DNA of 30,393 nucleotides from Acephala macrosclerotiorum (lineage: Eukaryota; Ascomycota; Leotiomycetes; Helotiales; Mollisiaceae): positions 1-30,393 of the forward strand of contig MU119674.1 of the NCBI GenBank assembly GCA_014904845.1. Direction: 5' to 3'. The notes below the pieces were generated by a model. It was not told the DNA's origin and did not search any database. It saw only the letters and a list, made by a program, of their open reading frames with translations. The position numbers and the translations under genes were made by a program. How positions within the stretch are numbered: the first letter of the stretch is position 1; every line of letters begins with the position of its first letter. Below, piece by piece: positions 22,558 through 30,393 of this stretch.

Positions 22558-24193
22558 ATTTTTTTTTAATAATAATTATTCGAATTATTTTCAAAATATT
22601 ATTTAATATTTAATAATTTTAAAACGATTAAAATAATTTTTAAAAATAAAATTTCGTAAATTAATTCGAAAATTCGTCGATTATAATATTCGAAATAAAA
22701 TACTATAAAAAAATATTATTAAATTTTATTTATTTCGATTTATTTTAAACGATTTAAAATAATATATAATAATTATAATTAAATTATATAATAAATTCGA
22801 ATATACTAAAAAAAAAAATATTTATTATCGAATAATTAATTAATATTATTAAAAAAAATACTATAAAAACGTTTAAAATTTTATAGTAAATTGTAATAAT
22901 TATTAATACAAAAATAAAAAAAAATACAAAAAAGTTTTATATTTTTAAAAAATAATTTTATTATTTTATTGTATTAAAATAAACGTAATCAAATTTTTAC
23001 AATATAAAATATTTAATAATTTGATTATAATACGAAATAATTTTTTCGATTGAATTAAAATTAAATTAATAAAAAACTCGATTTTTAAAAAAATTATTAA
23101 ATTTATTTATAAATACGACGTTTTTAATTATATAAAATTGAATAAAAAACTCGAATTTAAAAAAATTATTATTAAAAAATTAAATAAATTCAAAATTAAA
23201 CGAATTATTATTTTTATATATAATTTGAAAATAAATAAAATAATTGAATAAAAATATTAATTTATTATTATTATTATATTAATTATTTTAATAAAAAAAA
23301 ATAAAAATAATTAATTAAAATATTTATTAATTGTTTATTTTATAAATCGAATAATTATTTATAAATTAATTAAATATATATTATTTTATATAATTTATAG
23401 TAAAAAAATTATTTTATTTATTGAAATTCGATTTTTTATTTGAAAAACTTTCAATTGAAATAAAATATATAATTAAGTGAAATTTTTTGAATTAAAAATT
23501 AAATAAATTAAAATACGAAATAAAAATATAAAAAAATCGAAATTAAAAAAAAAATATAATTATAAATAAAATTAAATATATTTCGATATTTATTATTAAA
23601 TATAAAAAAAATTAATTCGAAAAAAAAATTTAATTTTAATATATAATATTAAATTACTATATAAATAATTGAATTTATATTCAATTTATTAAATAAATCA
23701 ATTAAAAAAAAATTATTTACTCGAAAAAATAAACGAAATAATAATTCGAAAATTATATATTAAAAATCGTTTAAAGAAATTTATTAAAAAAAAAAATATT
23801 AAATTTTTTAAATAATAACAAAAATAAAAATATTATTAAATTTATTAAAAAAAAAAATAAAAAAAATATAAATAAAAAAAAAAACGATTAAAAAATTTTA
23901 TAATAAATAAAATACTCAAAAAATTAAAAAAAAAATTAAAATTGTAATTTGTATTTTTAAATTTAATAAAATCGAAAAAAACAAATATATACAATTTTTT
24001 GAAAATTAAATAAATAAATAAAATTCGTTAAACTTTAAAATAATAATAATTTTTTAATCGAAAAAAAAAAAAATATATATATATATTTTTATTTATAGTA
24101 ATTTTATTTTTTTATTGATTTTCTTTAAAATATTTTTATTTATTTTAATAAATTCTATTTACGTTTCGAAAGTTTTATTTTTCTCTTATTATA

Positions 24194-24224
24194 ATTGAAA
24201 CGATTTTATTATATAAAAAAAACG
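24194..24224. repeat. Possible third fragment of the dispersed-repeat neighbourhood
   Basis: A ~31-base stretch of the form TTGAAACGATTTTATTATAT plus an A-run and ACGA matches the sequence starting near 27764, just upstream of dispersed-repeat copy B, with about one mismatch and one length change in the A-run. The match is short and lies in low-complexity DNA, so it may be chance. Confidence 0.35.
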
Positions 24225-25850
24225 AAAATATATCAATTTTTTTTTTTTTAAAAAATTTTAAAAATTTTTAATTTTTAAAATTTATAAAAAATATTTTTTA
24301 AAATATTTAAATATTTTTAAATATATTTTAATATATTTAAATATATTTTAATTATATTTAATTGCATTTAAATTATATAAACGTTTATTAATATAATATT
24401 TATTATAATTTATAAAAAAAAAAATTTAATTTTTTTTTTTTGTTTTTAAAAATTCTTTAATTACAATTTTTCAATTTTATATTAATTCAAAAATTACAAT
24501 TTTCTTTTAATATTATTTATTTATTTATTTTTTTTAAATTGTAATTTGTATTATTTTATTAATCGAATATATTTTATTTATTTAAATATTTTATAATAAT
24601 TTTTTTTAAAATTTTTTATATATATTTTTTTATAAAAACGATTTACAAATATTTATTTTATTTATTTTTTTTTTAAAAAATTTGTTTAATACGTTTTATA
24701 AAAAATTAATATAAAATTATTTATTTAAAATTTTTAACAATTTTTATTCGAAATTAATATTATAATATTTTAATTATATATATTAATATATTTTAAAAAA
24801 AAATTTATAAAAATAAACAAATTTACAATTTTTTATTATTTAAAATATAAAAATATTTATTTATTTTTTTTATATAATTTTTTTCGATTTTATTAATAAA
24901 TTTCTTTTTTTTAAAATTACGCGTTTTTTATTTTTAAAATTCAATCAATTTATTATATTATTTTTTTATATATAAATTTTATAATTTTAATTTTTACTCT
25001 TGAAATTTTTATAATATTATTATTATATTTCAAAAAAACGTTTTATTAAATTTTGAAAATACGAGTTTCGTATACAAAAAACAAAACAAAAATAATTATA
25101 ATATATTTATATAAATCGTATAATGCGATCTTAATAATCTATAAAAAATTATTAATAAATTATTATTTGAAAAAAAATAATAATAACAATTAATAATATT
25201 AATAATAAATTTATAAAAATTAAAAATATAATAAAAAAAGTTTTAATTAAATAAAAAAGAAATTAAAAATAATATATAATTTTAAATAAAAAATTTTTTT
25301 TAAAATAAATAAAATTAAAAAATCGCGTATTATATTTTAATAATATATTTGAATATTATAATTAAAAAAAAAAAATTTCGAATTTAAATATTTTAATAAT
25401 TTATTAAAAAATTTTATTAATAAATTTTATAATAAATATATATATTAAAAACTCGAATAAATATTTCATATAAAGCGTTTTACGTTTTATAAAATTATTA
25501 AAATTATTAATATAATTATTATCGAAAAAAACAAAATTTATAATATATTATTTACGAAAATATTTTTTCGATTTATTAATTATAAAAAAATATTAATATA
25601 TTTAAAAAATATAAATAACAATTTAATAATTATAAATTTAAATAAAATAAATTTAAAAAATTATATTTTATTTTTTATTTTTATAAATTTTTAATAATTA
25701 AAAAATATATTAAAAAAAAAAAAATTTATTTTTACAAATAAATTTAAAAAATAATCAATTATTAATATTAATAATATAAATATTCAAAATATTAAATCTC
25801 AAAAAACTATTAATATTAATATTTTATTTTTTTAATTAATTTTATTAATT

Positions 25851-25871
25851 AATAATAATAATAATAACAAC

Positions 25872-25903
<32 letters not shown>

Positions 25904-25905
25904 TA
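25851..25905. repeat. (AAT)n/(ATT)n microsatellite forming a 32-bp palindrome
   Basis: An AAT run, broken by two AAC units (25866-25871), turns directly into an ATT run. 25874-25905 is a perfect palindrome centred between 25889 and 25890. It can fold into an AT hairpin or cruciform and probably arose by slippage with template switching. Confidence 0.85.
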
Positions 25906-27833
25906 ATTTTTTCGTATAAAAATTTTTATTTTTTTAAATTTTTTAAATTTTTTCGTTTTAATTTCTATATTAATTAAATTCAAAAAATTTACTACTAATA
26001 ATAAAAAATATTACAATATATTTATATTTACATTAAAAAAACACAAAATTATTATTATTTTATTATAATTTAATATTATTTTATTTCGATCAATTTACGA
26101 ATTTCAATCAAATAATATACGTTCAATAATTAATTATATATATAATATAAACAATACTTAGAAATTAAACGTTACTTTTTTTAATATTTTAAATTTTATT
26201 AATTATATTAAAATTTTAAATATCGTTTATAATACTTACAAATATTCGTTTATTAAATAATTTTATCGAATTTACTATATAACGTTTTATAAGAATTTCG
26301 ATTTATATTTTAAAAATAATAAAAAATAAATTAAAATTATAAAAATATAATTATTTAAAATTTACAAATTATATACTAAATTTTTTTTTTCAATTTATTT
26401 AAATTTATTTTAATACTTATTTTTAATTTATAAATATTTTTATTATTTTTTATTATAAACAAAAAATATTAATAAAAAATTGATTTTAATTTTTACAAAT
26501 TTTTATTATTTTTATTTTTATTTTTTCGATCAAATTATTTATTAATTTAAAAATTGTAATAATTTTTACTTTATAAAATTTTTTCAAATAAATAAAAAAA
26601 AATAATTTTTATTATTTTTTTTTAAAAAAATTAATATATTAAAATTTTATTATTAACGAATTCTTTTTAGCGAATTTTTTTTTTTTATATAATACGTACT
26701 TTTTTTTTATTGTTCAATTTTTATAAACAAATTTCAAATTGTAATTATTATTTTATTGATTTTTTAAAAATTATTTTTTTATTTTGTTATTTTTTTTCAA
26801 TTTATTAAATTTTATTAAAACGATAAAATTAATTAATTTTTTTACGAAAAAAAAATAAATATATTTTAAAATTTAAATTTATTATATATTAAACTTTTTT
26901 TTTTTAATAAATTTCAAATAATTTATTTGTAATTTAATAATTATAAAAAAACGATAAATTAATTATTTTAATTTTTTAAAAAAATTATTTAAATAAAATT
27001 TTTTTTAATATTAAAAATTGAATTTTAATTAAAAAATTTTTAAAATAAATTTAATTAAATATTATAAAAAAAAAATTTTAAAAATTGAAATTATACGTTT
27101 ATAAAATAAAAATTTTTATTAATTGAAAATACGTTAAAATTTTTATTTTTTTTATTTTTTTTATTTTATTTTTTGTAAATTTAATATTTATTAATATTAA
27201 TAAAAAAATTATTAATAATATTATTTATAAAAAATTTATAATAAGTTTTAAATTTTTTTTAAAAATCGATTTTAAGAATTTTTTAACAATAAATCTTTTT
27301 TCAATAATATTTAATTTGAAAAAATTAATACAATTTTTAATATAATTCGTTATATGAAATTTTTAAATTATTTTATTATTCGATATAAAATTTTTTAATA
27401 ATTAGATTATTAAAATTCGTTTAATAATAAATATTTGTATATTTATTAATAAAAACAAATTATAATTTAAATTAAATTAATTTTTTAATATTTTAAAATA
27501 AAAAAAATAATAAATTTTTTTTTAAATACAAAATTAAAAAATTAATAATATTTATAAAAAATAATAAATTTAAATTTAAAATTTGTTTATTTTTTTTTTT
27601 ATTAAATTAAAAAAAAAATTATAAAAAAATTTAATATTAATAAAAATATTAAAAAAATTATTAAATTTTTTAAAAAAAATAATAATAATTTAAAAAATTT
27701 CGAATTTTAAATTTTTTATTTAAAATGAAATTTTTTTTTTTTTAATTTTTTTTTTTTCGAAATTTGAAACGAGTTTATTATATAAAAAAACGATTATAAT
27801 AAAATTATATATATTTTTTTTAAAAAATCTTTG

Positions 27834-27993
27834 TAAATAATTAATTTCAAAAATAATATTAATTACGTATTTTTTAATATATAAAAATTTTTCGTTTATT
27901 ATAAATTAATTAATAATTTTTTTATTTTTATTTTAATTAATTAATTTACGATTAAATTTTTTATTTTATATTTTATTATTTTTTTATATTAAT
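27834..27993 (+). repeat. Dispersed repeat, copy B (more decayed)
   Basis: Block 1 (27834-27922) and block 2 (27954-27993) match 16475-16563 and 16661-16700 in the same order and orientation, 11.3 kb away. At all eight transition differences this copy has T or A where copy A has C or G; two further differences are transversions. The segment between blocks is 31 bp here against 97 bp in copy A. No element type can be named. Confidence 0.85.
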
Positions 27994-30304
27994 TAAATTT
28001 TATTATTTTAATTAATCAATTTAATTATTAAAATTATCGAATATATTACTCAAATTAATAAATTATAAAATCGAGAAATATTTATTAAAATCGTTATATT
28101 TTTTTATTTTAAAATATTAATTTTATATATTATAACAATTTTAATAATTTCAATCGAATTTATAATATTTATTTTTATAAAAAAAAAAAATTTTAATTTA
28201 AAAACTTTTATTTAATCGCTTTTATTAACGTTTATATTATTAAATTAATTAATAACAAAAAATCGAAATAAATTTTTTTTACGTTAATCAATCGAATTAT
28301 AATTAAAAAAAAAAATTATTAAAATTATTAAAATTATTTTAAATAATATAAATAATAAATTATAAAATAAATTTTTTTTATTAAATTTTTTTTTAAAAAA
28401 TATTAAAAAAATTTAAAACGAATTTGAAAAATATAATAAAATTATTATTTTTATTTAAATATTTATTTAATAAACGAATTTCAAATAAAAAAAATTATAA
28501 AATTCGTAAATTGTTTTAAATTTTATAAATTTTGATTTATAATAATTAAAAAAATAATTATTAATAATAATAAATTTATTAATTATAATAAATTTAATTT
28601 AAATTAATATAATTAATATATATTATAAATATTATAAAATTAAATATAAAATAAAAAGAAAAAATAAAAAAATTAATAAAAATTAAAATTAAAATTTTTT
28701 TAAATAAATAAAAATTATTATTAAAATAAATATAATAATTATAAATAAAATATAATAAATTTTTTTTATTTATTTGTTTTATTATATTTATAATTTTTTT
28801 ATTAATAATAATGATAATAATATTAATTTAATTATTATTTAAAAATAAAATTAAAAAATATATTAAACGTTTATATAAAATTTTTATTTATTATTTTTAA
28901 TAAATAAAAATTTATATTAATAAAAAATAATTTTTATTTTTATTATTTTTATTAATTTAAATATTAATCGAATTATAATAAAATTATTAAAAAATTAAAT
29001 CAAAAAACAAGTAAAAAGTAATTCTATTATTGAAATTTAAAAAAAAAAAAAAAAATCGAATAAATACTCGATTTTTGAGATTCGATTAATAGTATCAAAT
29101 TAAAAACGAACGTGTAATACGTGATCGCGTTTTATAATATTGTTTTTTTTTTAAAAAATTTTCTCGAGAAACTCGAGATTTTTATTAAATACAAATCGTT
29201 AAATAAATTATTTAATCGCGTTTGATTTTATTTTTTGTTTATATTTTTATTATTATTGTTTTTATCGTTTAAATTTATATTATTATCGTTATAATAATCA
29301 ATTTTTTTATTTTTTATTTCTATATCGTTTACGATTACAATTTTGTTTATTTTTAATTTATTTGTTTTTTATATTGAATATTAATATCGATAAAAAGTTT
29401 ATTTAAAATTAAACGATCGAATTTATAAATATCGTTTAATATATTATTATTAAAATTTAAAATTAAATCGCTAATTACGCGAATATTTATATTTAATATT
29501 AAATCAAATATTTATTGAATTATTCAAAAAAAATATAAAAAAAAAATTCGAACTCGTTTATAATTATATAATATATAATTTTTTTATTAAATAATCGTAA
29601 TATTTAATTCGAATATTAAACGTATAATCGAATATATATTATTTATATTAATTTCTTTAAATTCGTATATTTATAATTATTTTTATTTTTTTTATTATAA
29701 TTTAATAATATTATTAATAAATAATTATTATAAATTTTTTTATCGATTAATAAAATATTTTTTTTGTACGTTTATATTTATTTTCAATATACAAATTTTA
29801 TTTTGATTTTTAATATAATTAAATTTTTTTTAAAAATATCGATTAATCGATTTTACGTATTAATAAAATTTTAAATTTTAATATTTTTAAAAATTTTTAG
29901 ATTTTTTTTATAGTTTTTTTTTACGATTTATTATACGAGTTTTTAATAAAAATTTTATAAATAATATTGAAATTAAAAATAAATCGTAAAATTTTTTTTA
30001 GTATTATATTTGTAATTATAATCGAAATTTAATCGTTTTCAAAAATCGTTTATAAAATTTTTTTTAATTTAATTTAATTTATTTTTTAATTAAATTTATT
30101 AAATTATTATTTTTTGTATTTAAAATTTTAAAATTTTTTTATATTATTTTTTTTTGATTTTTTAAAATATAATATTTTTACATATAATTATATTTTTTTT
30201 AATTGTTTTATTTAATTACGAATATTGAATTTTTTTTATTATTAAATTAATTTATTATTCGATTTTTGTTTATTTGTTAATCGTATTTCTTTTTTCGACG
30301 ATTG

Positions 30305-30320
30305 TATATATATATATATA
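30305..30320. repeat. (TA)8 microsatellite
   Basis: Eight TA units followed by a T-run near the window end. A simple repeat with no evident role. Confidence 0.85.
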
Positions 30321-30393
30321 TTTTTTTTTTATTTGTTTTTTCTTTGAAAACTTTGTAAATATAATTAAAATATTTTTTTATTTTCGTTTTTTT

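Larger units (their letters stand above)
16992..30393. other. AT-rich gene-free block to the window end
   Basis: A hand count of 21001-21600 gives 28 C and 20 G in 600 bases (8.0% G+C): CpG 12, CpA 10, CpT 6, CpC 0. The frames at 19886-20107 (minus) and 20528-20731 (plus) encode Lys/Ile/Asn/Phe strings shaped by poly-A and poly-T tracts and are not supported as genes. The long homopolymers are A17 at 17035-17051 and A17 at 29039-29055. A decayed dispersed repeat copy and several AT microsatellites are listed separately. No island of ordinary composition interrupts these 13.4 kb. CpG words are denser again in the last 1.3 kb. No RNA gene or promoter was recognised. Confidence 0.85.

Noticed and set aside
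1..30393. Mitochondrial, plastid or bacterial-endosymbiont genome
   Set aside because: Thirty kilobases without any rRNA, tRNA, respiratory, photosynthetic or housekeeping gene is incompatible with those compact genomes, although a very large organellar intergenic region cannot be strictly excluded.

Overview
This window has no gene that can be supported. About 95% of it is extremely AT-rich DNA. A hand count gives 9.5% G+C at 601-1200 and 8.0% at 21001-21600. The remaining cytosines sit mostly in CpG, at 11 to 13 times the expected CpG count, and CpC is almost absent. No reading frame longer than 81 codons exists, and the frames that do exist are low-complexity (Ile/Asn/Lys/Phe/Tyr) translations of AT-rich DNA. 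This composition, with a low (CpA+TpG)/(ApC+GpT) ratio and repeat copies that differ mainly by C-to-T or G-to-A changes, fits nuclear DNA of a filamentous ascomycete saturated by repeat-induced point mutation (RIP): a centromeric, subtelomeric or other AT-rich isochore. The organism assignment is inference; no protein or rRNA marker is present.

Three islands of ordinary composition interrupt the AT-rich sea with abrupt edges. The first (9972-10225, 254 bp) begins TGT, ends ACA and is flanked by the 4-bp direct repeat GTAC; I read it as a solo LTR. The third (16858-16987, 130 bp) begins TGTA, ends TCACA and is flanked by a TTAT direct repeat; it is a second solo LTR. Its ends resemble those of the first (10/13 at the 5' end, 7/8 at the 3' end). 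Both insertions appear younger than the decay of the surrounding DNA.

The middle island (about 14655-15750, 1.1 kb) is not recognised. It holds two full copies and one stub of a ~200-bp tandem repeat rich in GC palindromes, a 15-bp inverted repeat enclosing that array, and a 64-nt hairpin with a T-rich 3' arm at its right end. No clear terminal repeats or target-site duplication were found. A 25-bp direct repeat and a 19-bp minisatellite lie in the AT-rich DNA around it.

The AT-rich sea also contains decayed repeats: a ~30-bp minisatellite (7616-7800), a 51-bp tandem duplication (8940-9041), a dispersed repeat pair (16475-16700 and 27834-27993), trinucleotide runs and seven homopolymer runs of 16 to 18 bases. 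Nothing in the window points to an operon, defence system or metabolic function; its interest lies in mutation pattern and repeat history.
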